The notes below the pieces were generated by a model. It did not search any database. It was not told the DNA's origin and worked only from the letters and a program-made list of their open reading frames with translations. This document shows positions 1 through 9,739 of a DNA stretch of 64,000 bases, piece after piece. Source of the DNA: Myoxocephalus aenaeus (taxonomy: Eukaryota; Chordata; Actinopteri; Perciformes; Cottidae). A program made the translations under genes and the position numbers. The stretch lies in contig JBAMJR010000032.1 in assembly GCA_038501785.1 (NCBI GenBank), positions 1,879,001 through 1,943,000 on the forward strand. Reading direction: 5' to 3'. The stretch's first letter is position 1. The number at the start of each line of letters is the position of its first letter.

Positions 1-1791
1 ACAAAAACCTTCTGCACATTCAACAACAATAAACCCTGGTTCACTGAAAAACTCAGGCAGCTTCGTCGTGCTAAAGAGGAGGCCTACAGAGGAGGGGACA
101 GGATTCTGTACAACCAGGCCAGGAACACACTAACGAGGGAGATCAAGGTAGCTAAGAAGAGCTACACTGATAAGCTGGAAAAAAAGTTTTCAGCCAACGA
201 CCCCTCGTCAGTTTGGAGAGGCCTGGAGGTACTCACCAACTACAAGAGACCATCTCCCCCCACTGAGGACAATCACCGACTGGCTGACGACCTGAATGTG
301 TTCTATTGCAGGTTTGACAAGCCCACTTCCACCCCGCCCAACTGCTCCATCATCGAACAATCAGCTCCACTCTCTGCCTCACCTCTCCCATCCAACCCCC
401 CACCGGCACTGAGGATCTGCGAAGGGGATGTGAGTCGGCTCTTTCAGAGACAAAAGATCAGGAAGGCTCCGGGCCCAGACGGTGTGTCCCCCTCCTGCCT
501 GAAAGTCTGTGCTGACCAGCTGGCCCCCATCTTCACGGAGATCTTCAACCGATCACTGGAGCTATGTGAAGTCCCTTCCTGCTTCAAGCGCTCCTTGATC
601 ATCCCGGTCCCCAAGAAATCCTCCATCACAGGATTAAATGACTACAGACCCGTTGCCCTGACGTCTGTGGTCATGAAGTCCTTTGAGAGGCTGGTGTTGA
701 CCCATCTGAAGGACATCACAGGGCCCCTGCTGGACCCCCTGCAGTTTGCCTACCGTGCAAACAGGTCGGTGGATGATGCAGTTAATATGGGACTGCACCA
801 TATTCTGCAACACCTGGACTCCCCAGGGAGATATGCAAGGGTTCTGTTTGTGGACTTCAGCTCTGCATTCAACACGATCATCCCGGAGGTTCTTCAACCC
901 AAACTCTCCCAGCTCACCGTGCCAGCCCCCACCTGCCGGTGGATCACAAACTTCCTGACAGACAGGACGCAGCAGGTGAGGCTGGGAAAAATCATATCCA
1001 GCACCCGGACTATAAGCACTGGCGCCCCCCAGGGATGTGTGCTCTCTCCACTGCTCTTCTCCCTCTACACCAACGACTGCACCTCAGGGGACCCATCTGT
1101 TAAACTCCTGAAGTTCGCAGACGACACAACGGTCATCGGCCTCATCAGCGACGGGGACGAGTCTGCGTACAGACGGGAGGTTGAACAGCTGGTCCTCTGG
1201 TGTGGTCAGAACCACCTGGAGCTGAACAAGGCCAAAACTGTAGAGATGACAGTGGACTTCAGGAGGAGCCCCCCATCACTACCCCCCCTCACAATACTCA
1301 ACAGCACTGTTTCTGCGGTGGAGACCTTCAAGTTTCTGGGATCCACAATCTCCCGGGACCTGAAGTGGACCGCCAACATCAACACCATCCGGAAAAAGGC
1401 CCAGCAGAGGCTGTACTTCCTGCGCCAGCTCAGGAAATTCAACCTGCCTCAGGAGCTGCTGATCCTGTTCTACACCGCCATCATCCAGTCTGTCCTCTGC
1501 TCCTCCATCACTGTGTGGTTTGGATCGGCCACCAAACAGGACAGAGTCAGACTACAGCGGATCGTCAGGTCTGCAGAGAGAACCATTGGTTCCAGCCTGC
1601 CCTCCATCCTGGACTTGCACACCGCCAGAGTCAGGAAGCGGGCTGTAAAGATCACCACAGACCCCTCACACCCTGGACACAAGCTGTTCCAACTCCTCCC
1701 CTCTGGAAGGCGCTACAGAGCACTGTACGCCAAAACCACCAGACACAGAAACAGCTTCTTCCCACTGGCCGTCACTCTGATGAACAGTTAA
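1..1791 (+). CDS. LINE reverse transcriptase, 5' end outside window
   Basis: The frame is open from base 1 to the TAA at 1789-1791, about 596 codons, so the protein starts left of the window. It carries the reverse-transcriptase blocks of an L2/Rex1-type (CR1/Jockey group) non-LTR retrotransposon: KAPGPDGVSP, NDYRPVALTS, FVDFSSAFNT, the GAPQGCVLSPLL block and the catalytic FADD box (KFADDTTV). A C-terminal part rich in basic residues follows (SHPGHKLF...RHRNSFFP). The endonuclease domain expected upstream is not visible. No stop or frameshift is seen, which is unusual beside the other LINEs here. The protein would copy its own RNA at a nicked chromosomal target. Clade assignment is by motif recognition; L2 versus Rex1 is not settled. 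Confidence 0.88.
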   Translation, partial: TKTFCTFNNNKPWFTEKLRQLRRAKEEAYRGGDRILYNQARNTLTREIKVAKKSYTDKLEKKFSANDPSSVWRGLEVLTNYKRPSPPTEDNHRLADDLNVFYCRFDKPTSTPPNCSIIEQSAPLSASPLPSNPPPALRICEGDVSRLFQRQKIRKAPGPDGVSPSCLKVCADQLAPIFTEIFNRSLELCEVPSCFKRSLIIPVPKKSSITGLNDYRPVALTSVVMKSFERLVLTHLKDITGPLLDPLQFAYRANRSVDDAVNMGLHHILQHLDSPGRYARVLFVDFSSAFNTIIPEVLQPKLSQLTVPAPTCRWITNFLTDRTQQVRLGKIISSTRTISTGAPQGCVLSPLLFSLYTNDCTSGDPSVKLLKFADDTTVIGLISDGDESAYRREVEQLVLWCGQNHLELNKAKTVEMTVDFRRSPPSLPPLTILNSTVSAVETFKFLGSTISRDLKWTANINTIRKKAQQRLYFLRQLRKFNLPQELLILFYTAIIQSVLCSSITVWFGSATKQDRVRLQRIVRSAERTIGSSLPSILDLHTARVRKRAVKITTDPSHPGHKLFQLLPSGRRYRALYAKTTRHRNSFFPLAVTLMNS

Positions 1792-1971
1792 ACAGACTCT
1801 TCATCTGCACTATCTGCACTTTTTTGTTGTCTTACTACTGTCTTTAATGTCCTTTTTATATTTATCTTGTATATTGTGTGTGGAAAAAAGTACGAGAGCC
1901 AGTGAAACCGGAGTCAAATTCCATGTATGTGAAAATTTACATGGCCATTAAAGCTGATTCTGATTCTGATT
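1792..1971 (+). mobile_element. LINE 3' UTR and tail
   Basis: Directly follows the reverse-transcriptase stop and ends in a short run of TGATTC repeats, the kind of simple-repeat tail typical of L2/CR1-type LINEs. The start of the following unrelated sequence marks the insertion point. Confidence 0.7.
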
Positions 1972-2426
1972 ATAAGTAACTCCGGGACTGTCAGCCACAA
2001 ATAAGAGCACTAATAGGAGCACTAATATGTTATACAGTCATATGTTACAACAGTTTATAAGCACAATGTCGATAAAGTGTAATAAAATAGAAAGTATTGT
2101 ACTCAGGTCTCACTGTTCTCCTTTCACTGAGAGAAGTGCAGCTGCGTTGCAGGGTTCCAAGATGGCCGCTCCAGATTCTGAAGTTGGAACAAATCCAGCC
2201 ATCTGATTGGACGCAAAACCTTGCCTCACGTGATTGGCTGCCCAAGAATTGGAACAGTTGGAACAGAAAAGAAGGGAGCTCGAGGATATGGTTCAATCTT
2301 CTCTGTGAAGGCGGGGGAAGAGAGAAGAGGGGGGGGCCTTTGCGGCCGACCGGTGGCTCGAACCCAGCCAAGGGCAAAGAAGATGCTTCACAGCTGTATG
2401 AAGCTATACATCTGTCCTGGTCTCCT

Positions 2427-2590
2427 GATGCTGGACTGGACTACATGAGGTCATCAGACAGCTGGACAGCCTGAGCTTCATGGTCCATGTTCAGTTATTT
2501 AATGTTATTCTGATGTCACCATTTCTATCATAATGTGTAGAGCTTGTTTTAAATCATATAAGAAATAATAAAGCTCCATACAAAGTGCAG
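2427..2590 (+). repeat. Repeated 3'-UTR-like segment, copy 1
   Basis: About 150 bases match, in reverse orientation, the segment at 61990-62146 and end in AATAAA near 2565. It looks like the 3' end of a dispersed transcript. The second copy is joined to U6 snRNA sequence, this one is not. The stretch 2000-2426 before it has no recognisable gene. Confidence 0.6.
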
Positions 2591-2698
2591 ATTGCAAGAC
2601 TTTTATTTATCATATAAAAAATAAAAAATGCCAAATAATAATAAATAAATACAAAGCAATAAGACAATAAACCAACTATTACATACAGTATATATTAA

Positions 2699-4261
2699 TA
2701 GGGCTGCAACTAACGATTATTTTCATAATCGACTAATCTAGCGACTATTTTTTCGATTAGTCGACTAATCTAATGACTATTTCCCATTAAAATGACTCAA
2801 AATGTTGGAATTTGAACTTCAAATGTATTTGAGTAACAGGATCTGAACATCAGAACATCATTATAACAAATAAATTAAATAGTAATACAAATTAAAGTGC
2901 AAATATGCTTTAAAAGTAAATGTAGGCAGGTCAAATTCGGAATAACACCATACACAGAAATATATTTAGGGTTCTTTATTTCTCGACTGCTCTTGTAAGA
3001 ATAGAGTAGTATTAAATTCATTTGGAATGTTCAATTTGTATTAGAGGTTCTGATATGTGACAACTTCCATTAACTCAAAGTGCATACATCACATGTATAA
3101 AATAAAGTGCATGAATAACGTACAAAAATAACTGCAGTGGCAACTCCTTACAACTATCTTGGGCTAGCTCACGTGAACAGTGGCGCTATAGGCATTCGTC
3201 CCATGCAACACATGTAGATCAAATCTGGGAAACCACGAACGCAAAAAGTAACTCAAAATAGCAATCAAGCCTCTGAAAATGCAAAATAACTGACATTCAA
3301 AGTCCAAAAGTTTAAAAAAAATAGTCCATCCTACCCGACAATTAAAGTGCAAGGGTTTAAAAGTAAATCAAAATGACTTATTGCAGTCCCACGTATTGCT
3401 GCTCCTTCCTTCAGGGCAACACAATGTACACATGTTTTAAATTCTAATGCAGAAACGTGAACATATTGACATGCTCTGGAGCAGGGGTGCCCACACTTTT
3501 TAAAAGCTACTTTTAAAATGACCAAGTCAAAAATATCTACCTACATTAGTAGCTGCTGCTGGTGGAACGATGTTTGGACTTAATATTTTTCATGGGTGAA
3601 AAGGCTGACTCACATAAATAAACTCTGACAGATACTTGTCAAGTTCCTCAAACCATGGCGCTGCAGCTTTGAGGACAGATGCTGCGTTTTCCGTTTGAAA
3701 GCATTAACTGAGCTGATCATATCAACCACGGTCAAGCTCCTTCAACAGATCGGTTAAAAATGCCAAGTCTACAGCCACTGATGGTCATTTAGTTGGTTGT
3801 ATTCTGGATGTTTAACTACATGGAGAAACTCCTTTATTTCTGGACAGAGCTCTATAAGCCGTCTCACATCAGTGTGTAGAACAGCTGTCTTTGAAGAGCT
3901 CTCGCTCGAATAGACGATCTTCGACGCCACCTCCGTGATCTCTTTCCTGTTTAGCGTTGTAGCGCATAATGCTTGTTATGCAGTGGTAATTAAGGAAGTC
4001 GGGGGAAACATCGTTCTCTCTGCACTTCCGTGTCCGTGGTGATTGACATTAATTTGCACACCAGGAGCTGGGTTTTGTCGATCAAGTTTTTTAGTTTTTT
4101 TTTAATGGCATGCGATCTACCCGCACTACCTCTACCGACGTATTGGGCACCCCTGATGTAGTGCATTGCAATGCCGAATGAAAATTACCGGTAGCTCTGA
4201 ATCTTTTCATTACAAACGATGCGTCGACGACCAAAATATGCGTCGACGATTTTTCATAATA
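2699..4261. mobile_element. hAT-like element, outer
   Basis: Starts with TAGGGCTGCAAC followed by nested copies of the CGATTA-type motif, a common fish hAT end. The 8-mer TATATTAA sits on both sides (2691-2698 and 4262-4269). The right end (GCGTCGACGATTTTTCATAATA) does not mirror the left end, so it is truncated or atypical. AT-rich flanks weaken the duplication evidence. Confidence 0.5.
3482..4155 (-). mobile_element. Nested hAT fragment with decayed transposase
   Basis: Bounded by the inverted repeat CAGGGGTGCCCA / TGGGCACCCCTG. On the minus strand around 3640-3920 the translation reads HTDVRRLIELCPEIKEFL, then a LNDHQW-like motif and a further MISSVNAFKR-like motif with stops in between. 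This resembles the C-terminal part of hAT transposases of the GTF2IRD2/ZBED5-like group. It is non-functional. I found no matching 8-bp duplication at its edges. Confidence 0.5.
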
Positions 4262-4271
4262 TATATTAATA

Positions 4272-4330
4272 GTGGCGACCGGCCAATAGAGGGCAACGGG
4301 GCTTTGCCCCACCCACCTTCAGCCACCAAA
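4272..4330. mobile_element. DNA-transposon terminus (AGTGGCG type)
   Basis: The segment begins AGTGGCGACCGGCC and continues into a GGGGCTTTGCCCCACCC palindromic block. An end of related type, CAGTGGCGGCAGG when read on the minus strand, lies at 9297-9337. The two could be the ends of one old element enclosing the nest between them, but this is inference. Confidence 0.3.
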
Positions 4331-4756
4331 AAAAGAATATAATATTTGTAATATTATCAATTATAAAAAATATAATAATATTAATAAATTATACACATTG
4401 TCAATATTTGTGTTTTTGAGCTATGGAATATACCCAGTAATATTTGTAAAATAGGATATCTGCGCCAAATATCTGCTTTTCCTGCTTGTACCCTCTGCTC
4501 AAGCACGTCCTCTCTGCTCCAGTGCATGTTTCTAATGCTTGTGCACGTCGTGGGGCTCAAGCGATTCTGCCCAAGGAAGACGGGTCTAATACGCAGTTTA
4601 GCCAATCACTGATTAAAGAAATAAATGAATGACATACAATTTATCCAATCAGTGCTCTAAAAAAGACTTCCGGGAGGGCTATTCTCATCAAGCCCAAAGC
4701 TGCGCATTCCCGTGTCTCTGTCTCCTCGGGCAGACGAGGCGCGCGCCACCCATGAT

Positions 4757-5550
4757 AATTCAATTCAATTCAGTTTATTTTATACAGCCCAACATCACAA
4801 ATACAAGTTTGCCTCGGAGGGCTTTACAATCTGTACACATAACATCCCTGTCCCGGGACCTCACATCGGATCAGGAAAAACTCCCCCAATAAAGATAGTA
4901 AAAACCCTTTCACAGGGAAAAAAGGGGAAGAAACCTGAGGGAGAGCAACAGAGGAGGATCCCTCTCCCCGGATGGACAGAAGCAATAGATGTCATGTGGC
5001 CAGAAAGAATAACGTAACGGAGTTACAGCACATTCAATGAATATGACAGAAGTTATTCATATAATGAGTAGTAGGCATGGTCCATGATCCAGATAACCAC
5101 GATCCATGAAGCAGAAGGAGGTAGAGAGGAGGGGCGCATCAGCAGGGCCATGGCAGCAGGCAGGACCGGTTCCAGGCCGGTTCCATCAGCAGGGCCATGG
5201 AAGCAGGAAGGACCGGTTCCAGGCAGCCACGATCCATGGCAGGGGGCAGGACCGGGGCCAGGACCGGGGGCAGAACCGGTTCCAGGCAGCCATGAATCCA
5301 TGGAAAAAGAAAGTGAGTTAGTAATGTGCATTGAAGAGACAATAGTTTATCCAGAAGGAGAGAAAGAAGAGGAGAAGAGGAGAGGAGGAGCGAAAGAGGA
5401 AGAGAAGAGGAGCTCAGTGTATCCTAAGATGTCCCCCAGCAGTCTAAGCCTATAGCAGCATATCTAGGGGCTGGACCAGGGCAAACCTGAGCCAGCCCTA
5501 ACTATAAGGCTGAAACAGCCCTAAGTATAAGCGCTATCAAAGAGGAAAGT
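4757..5550 (-). repeat. Abundant teleost retro-repeat, copy 1
   Basis: Starts with AATTCAATTCAATTCAG and reads through the block TTTGCCTCGGAGGGCTTTAC, a sequence I recognise as a very common fish interspersed repeat, probably the 3' region of a non-LTR element whose sense strand is minus here. Related copies are at 56660-56965 (opposite orientation), a fragment near 29310-29370 and a continuation at 50616-50750. Positions 5135-5300 hold a GC-rich imperfect tandem run of CAGGACCGGTTCCAGGC-type units. There is no credible protein in it. Confidence 0.6.
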
Positions 5551-6624
5551 CTTAAGTCTAACAACATGACAGCAGCGAGCAGGAGCCACTGGTCTTCACA
5601 GAAAGCCAAATGCTAACTCTGTATAATCTCTCATCCAACACCCGTTTGAGAGAAGACCTTTGGCTGAGAAACTACAGGTAAAACACCTGGTCCCAGATCA
5701 ACCGGACCGGTGGTCCGAAAAGCAATGAAACTTTCCTGTGCCCGAGCCGATTTAAATACTTCTTTTACACTACTGTGTAATGTTGCACAATACTAAAAAG
5801 GTAGCGCGGTACCTGTACATTAAAAACAATATGATTTTGCATATTTTTAGGATCAATACTTTATTAAAATAGGCGGATCAGAGCGCGCTCCCTCTCTCGC
5901 TCATAGAGACGGGCTCAAGGGGGCGGGGCTGCAGCGTGCACAGCAGCAGCGTGCCTCACAGAGTGATCGCTGGTAGTGATGAGTCGGTCGTGAATGAAAC
6001 GGCTCTGAGAGCCGGCTCGTGAACGACGGGAGCCGGCTCCTGATTGGGAGCCGCTTTTTTCTTTTCTTTTTTTTCCTCTCTCTCTCTCTCTCTCTCGCTC
6101 TCTCTAGCCGCATTTGATTGGTCAATATGTGTGGAGTCGTCTCTGTGCCTGCTCTGAGCAGAGGGGGAGGGGCGGGAGTTACACACACAGCACAGCGCAC
6201 AGCAAGCACATGAACAGGAAGGAGGGAGACGAGTCACGAGAGATTTGATTTTTGATTTTTTAAAATCCCTTTATTCCACTTTTCAGTGAAAACAGAAACA
6301 CTCTAAAACATCACTTAAAACATAAACAAACAACTAGACGTCAAACAAACATTTAGCCATAGAACAAACAAAACAAACAAACAAACAATAGTTTACCACC
6401 AGCTCTCCACCAGCACCCAAAATATATCTCTTCGAAACAGAAAACCCATAAACATACATGTCACCATCATCATCATCATCATCTCCATAGTCCATGTCAC
6501 CACCATCAACATCACCACCAACACCAACTCCATAGTCCATGTCTCCGCCTCCAGACCTGATGCCTCAGAGGAAGAGAACAGTCCCTGAGTGGCCTGATGA
6601 GCCGCTGAGCCTCCTGCCTTCACC

Positions 6625-7005
6625 TCACTCTCCTAGGCTTTTCTCCATCTCTACCTTCCTCAGCTGTGTGACGTACTTATTGAGGCGGTACCGCTTCTTC
6701 CGGCTCACAAAGTTCGGCCCCAAATTCTTCCTGTGCGTAGCTATGGATCTTATGAATCTAGCGGCGTTGCTGAAATACTTAGTTATGTTTTTTGGTTGAT
6801 AAAGTGTTGCATCTAGAAACCGGTTGATGGCTTCTAGAGGGTAGATGTCTAAGGGTGCTTCTTTCTCAAGCCCACTAGCTTCCAGTGGCATCTCCTCCTC
6901 CGCTTCGCCGTCCGCAAACTCAGCCGGACCGCCGTCCTCGGCCGGCCCCTCCTCAGCGGGTCCAGCAGGCCCCTCCTCAGCGGGCCCATTAGGCCCCTCC
7001 TCCAT
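6625..7005 (-). pseudogene. LINE ORF1 C-terminal part, frame-shifted
   Basis: Continues the GPAEEGPA repeat of the ORF1 above in a frame displaced by two bases, then a non-repetitive acidic-to-basic region (FLDATLYQPKNITKYF, later RKKRYRLNKYV). Further minus-strand residues to about 6334 are Asp/Met-rich repeats of CATCAT type. It belongs with the ORF1 above, not to a separate gene. Confidence 0.55.
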
Positions 7006-7049
7006 GGGGCCAGCAGGCCCCTCTCCCGCGGGCCCCAGCAGGCCCCTCT

Positions 7050-7778
7050 TCAGCGGGCCCCAGCAGGCCCCTCTTCAGCGGGCCCCGCAGGCCCCTCTTC
7101 AGCGGGCCCCGCAGGCCCCCCTTCAGCGGGCCCAGCAGGTCCCCCTTCAGCGGGCCCAGCAGGCCCCTCTTCGGCGGGCGCCGCCGCTCCCTTCCCAGCA
7201 GAGCGCCTCCCCCGCGTGCACCCAGCCCTCTGGTGCCCCAGCTCCCCGCACTGGAAACAGCGGCGCTGGTCCGAGCTGGCGTACAGGATGTAGGAGGCCT
7301 CTCCGTGCCTCACCCTGAAGGACACGTCCAGGATCTGAGAAGGCGAGCCCAGGAACATGAAGACCTGCCTCCTCAGAGACTGGACGTGTCTAAGTTTCTG
7401 GTCCCTGCACCCCAAGTTCACAGTCTTCAGCCCGCTGGCAAACCTCCCGAACCTCTTCAGCTCCTCCATTACGGCCTCGTTGGAGATGAACGGCGGCACT
7501 CCCGACACGGTGATCCTCGTAGAGGGGGCGGACAGCGGGGACACCTGCACCGCCGCGCCCCTGATGGTCACGCCGCTCTCTACCAGCTGGCGCACGAGAG
7601 GCTCGTCCCGCAGGAACGCCACCACCGCTCCGCTCATGCGGGACGCGAAAACCAAGTTCCGGTGGCCGACCCGCTCCCCCACCGCCAGCAGCACCTCCTC
7701 AACGGACACGCCGCTTCCCGGCGGGACGATCCTTACTCCCTGCCGGAGAGAGGGAGGCGGCGTCTCGGAGGACGCCAT
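7050..7778 (-). pseudogene. LINE ORF1 (gag-like, CCHC zinc knuckle)
   Basis: A 242-residue frame from an ATG at 7778. It contains an RNA-binding-like region (VPPFISNEAVMEELKRFGRF) and a zinc knuckle, CFQCGELGHQRAGC, that fits C-x2-C-x4-H-x4-C. This arrangement matches ORF1 of Tx1-type LINEs, a nucleic-acid-binding chaperone. It then runs into a 24-bp tandem repeat encoding GPAEEGPA. Two units are 25 bp long and shift the frame, giving the stop at 7050. The downstream frame (6625-7005) continues the repeat and ends with a basic tail. Length polymorphism in the C-run could equally be a sequencing artefact. Confidence 0.75.
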
Positions 7779-8029
7779 TCCTCCGAGACGCCTCGGAAAA
7801 AAAAGAAAAAAGACTCCGACACTCGCTCACAAAAGTCACAGAACAGCCCGACCACCTGCACTAAGGCAGGCGGCCAAACCGTTCAAAAACACCCCGATGA
7901 ACGGGACAGAAAAACTTCAAACTCCGCGCCTCTCACACGCTCACCACCACCCTCACTCACAACCGGAAACGGAAACGAGAGAGAGAGAGAGAGCAACGGA
8001 CTGGAACGGTAAAAAAAAAAGTTGAGAAA

Positions 8030-8383
8030 ATGAGTGTCAACAGGAAACGCAGCAAAATCTGGACACATTTCAATTACATTGACCAAACTAAGGCAGAATG
8101 TAGAGTCTGCAAGACTAAAATCTCATATCGAGCTGGCTCCACAAACAACCTGAACAGGCACATGAGAACTGTTCATCCATCAGTGCAATTGGAAGAAAAA
8201 AGACAAGCAAGTGAACCTGATATTAATGAAGGTGCCAGTATTTCTACTGCAACTGTTGCTGCAACTTCAGTCCCCTCAGAGAGAATCTTCTCCAAAACAG
8301 GGCAGATCATTACGGAGAGAAGAAACAGGATCAGCCCCTCACAGCTGAGGCACTTGGTCTTTCTCAATGTAAATCTTCACTGA
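8030..8383 (+). CDS. BED zinc finger / hATC mini-protein of hAT element
   Basis: A 117-residue frame starting at ATG 8030 inside the hAT element. Residues about 10-50 form a BED finger: C-x2-C (ECRVCK) and H-x4-H (RHMRTVH), preceded by the aromatic WTHFNYI. Residues about 75-117 match the C-terminal hAT dimerisation motif (VPSERIFSKTG...RRNRISP). The roughly 400-residue catalytic core between them is missing. It is a deletion derivative of a ZBED-like transposase that keeps DNA-binding and dimerisation parts. Such truncated proteins can repress or titrate full transposase; that role here is inference. Confidence 0.75.
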   Translation: MSVNRKRSKIWTHFNYIDQTKAECRVCKTKISYRAGSTNNLNRHMRTVHPSVQLEEKRQASEPDINEGASISTATVAATSVPSERIFSKTGQIITERRNRISPSQLRHLVFLNVNLH

Positions 8384-8853
8384 AGGACGAAACTCTGGAT
8401 GCTGATTTTTTTCTTTTTGTTTTACACATTTTAATTTATATTTTGTTGTGTGATTCTGTAAGCTTCTGTATGTTGTTTCACTTTAAATTTGTTAAGTATT
8501 AAAAAGCTAAAAGTTTAAAATAGTTAAAAGTTAGTTAAGTTCATTTGTAAATAGTTAAACGTTTGTTTTTGCACAATTTTTTTTTTTGTATCACTCTGTA
8601 GAGTGTATAAATAAAAGTGTATTTATATAATAAACATTTGATATAGTGCATGTTTTTTTTACATTAGTAATTCATATTGCGCATAATTTTACATTATTGT
8701 TGGTAATAAATTAATTTAAGCACCAAAAAATCTGAAGAGCCATTTGGGAGCCGAAAGAGCCGGCTCTTTTTAGTGAGCCGAGCCGAAAGAGCCGGTTCTC
8801 TAAAAAGAGCCGGTTCTCTAAAAAGAGCCGCAATGCCCATCACTAATCGCTGG

Positions 8854-9169
8854 GGAGACATGCACGAGCTTTTGCCGTACCGACCGTCTTCGGCTTGTTG
8901 GAACAAAGCTCTCCAGTTTTGAAATATATATATTGTTCATAGTTTGAAGTTAAAAAGTTTGAAGCTGTAGTTTGAAGTCAAGTGTTTTGTATTTATTCAT
9001 TTATATTTAAAGTATACTTTAAATAGTTCATATATTGTTCAATTTGAAGAAAAAATTCTGCCTTGGCAATAAAAAAGTATCGGTTCAGGCATCAATTAGG
9101 CACCGGTATCGTTTTAAAAGTATCGTTTTAGCACCGGTATCGGGAAAACCCAAACGATACCCATCCCTA
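8854..9169. mobile_element. Right end of outer hAT-like element
   Basis: Ends in ACGATACCCATCCCTA, preceded by repeated ACCGGTATCG motifs, the mirror of the common fish terminus TAGGGATGGGTATCG. The 5974-8845 hAT is inserted in it. I could not find the left terminus. Confidence 0.5.
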
Positions 9170-9337
9170 ATTATAATATACTGAATTGTATTAATAAGAT
9201 GTCCTTAGTATGTCAAAGTGTTGGAATACATGTTAAATATTTAACTGCAAAGTAGTAATGCGTGATACCTTTTTTTGCATTGAATCATACTGGGATTAGA
9301 TGGCCCCACCCAAAAAAATTGCCACCTGCCGCCACTG

Positions 9338-9470
9338 CTGGTGGAGGCTGTCTGCATCCTGCTGTGTTGCCTCCATCCTCAGAGCTTCTCTCTGGCAGGA
9401 GCTCGGATCAGCCGCTGGTCTCTGATCCTCAGGAGATTCAAGCCCTTCTTAGAGGTGACATATTTAAATA
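9338..9470 (+). pseudogene. Exon fragment of amplified fish protein family
   Basis: Translation LVEAVCILLCCLHPQ followed by ARISRWSLILRRF resembles a C-terminal exon of the same unnamed family found at 57860-61900 (there RLVEAICCQLHP and RTRWSLILTDY). The left edge coincides with a DNA-transposon terminus (9297-9337), so the exon was cut by an insertion. It cannot be functional alone. Confidence 0.5.
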
Positions 9471-9630
9471 TTGTTTGATACATTTAAATAAATCAATTAC
9501 AAAAATGAAGATATTTATATTTAATGAGTGTAACACAAAATGTAGGAATACTTTCATTTATTAGATTTATTTAGGTTAGATGGTGTGCATATCAACGCAA
9601 AATAAATGTGTTTAATTGGGGACTACCCTT

Positions 9631-9642
9631 TGCGCATGCGCC
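9631..9642 (+). promoter_or_regulatory. NRF1-like site
   Basis: TGCGCATGCGCC matches the palindromic NRF1 consensus found in CpG-type vertebrate promoters. It lies about 90 bases before a good splice donor (GTAAGT at 9731), so 9640-9730 could be a first exon of the gene below. No TATA box is seen. Confidence 0.5.
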
Positions 9643-9739
9643 AGATCTTGCGCTCTCAGTCGTCTTGCCCCCTTTTTCTCCTGACTGTGATAACTGCCGA
9701 ATCAGACTGCAGGTGAAAGTAAATGATTTGGTAAGTAAC

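Larger units (their letters stand above)
6244..7974 (-). mobile_element. ORF1-only Tx1-like LINE insertion
   Basis: The unit has a GC-rich 5' leader, ORF1, and an A-rich tail after AATAAA (minus strand of about 6275). It is flanked by the direct repeat ACGAGAGA at 6236-6243 and 7975-7982, which fits target-primed insertion. No reverse-transcriptase ORF is present between these edges. The right-hand copy of the repeat lies in a GA-rich run, so the duplication is suggestive rather than certain. Confidence 0.65.
5974..8845 (+). mobile_element. hAT element with exact 8-bp target duplication
   Basis: The 2872-bp element starts TAGTGATG and ends CATCACTA. The target duplication ATCGCTGG is at 5966-5973 and 8846-8853, exactly as expected for hAT. 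Sub-terminal repeats of AGAGCCGGCTC type fill both ends. It carries a CpG-rich promoter-like segment (6080-6240), a short coding exon for a BED finger joined to a hAT dimerisation tail, and a nested LINE ORF1 unit in the opposite orientation. It lies inside the remains of another element (see 8854-9169). Confidence 0.88.

Noticed and set aside
1200..1847. 215-residue frame overlapping the first LINE
   Set aside because: Shadow of the RT frame, Gln/His-rich, no motif.
2045..2377. Possible tRNA-type B box (GGTTCGAGCC, minus strand near 2360)
   Set aside because: No A box at the right distance and no clover-leaf; treated as chance within a repeat.
5084..5455. Gly/Pro-rich frames on both strands
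   Set aside because: Created by the CAGGACCGG-type tandem repeat; no start context or relatives.
7233..8012. Long plus-strand frames opposite the ORF1 unit
   Set aside because: GC-rich antisense of the gag-like gene; no domain, low-complexity repeats.
4272..9337. One 5-kb element bounded by AGTGGCG-type ends
   Set aside because: The ends are only partly alike and the flanks give no duplication; left as low-confidence termini.
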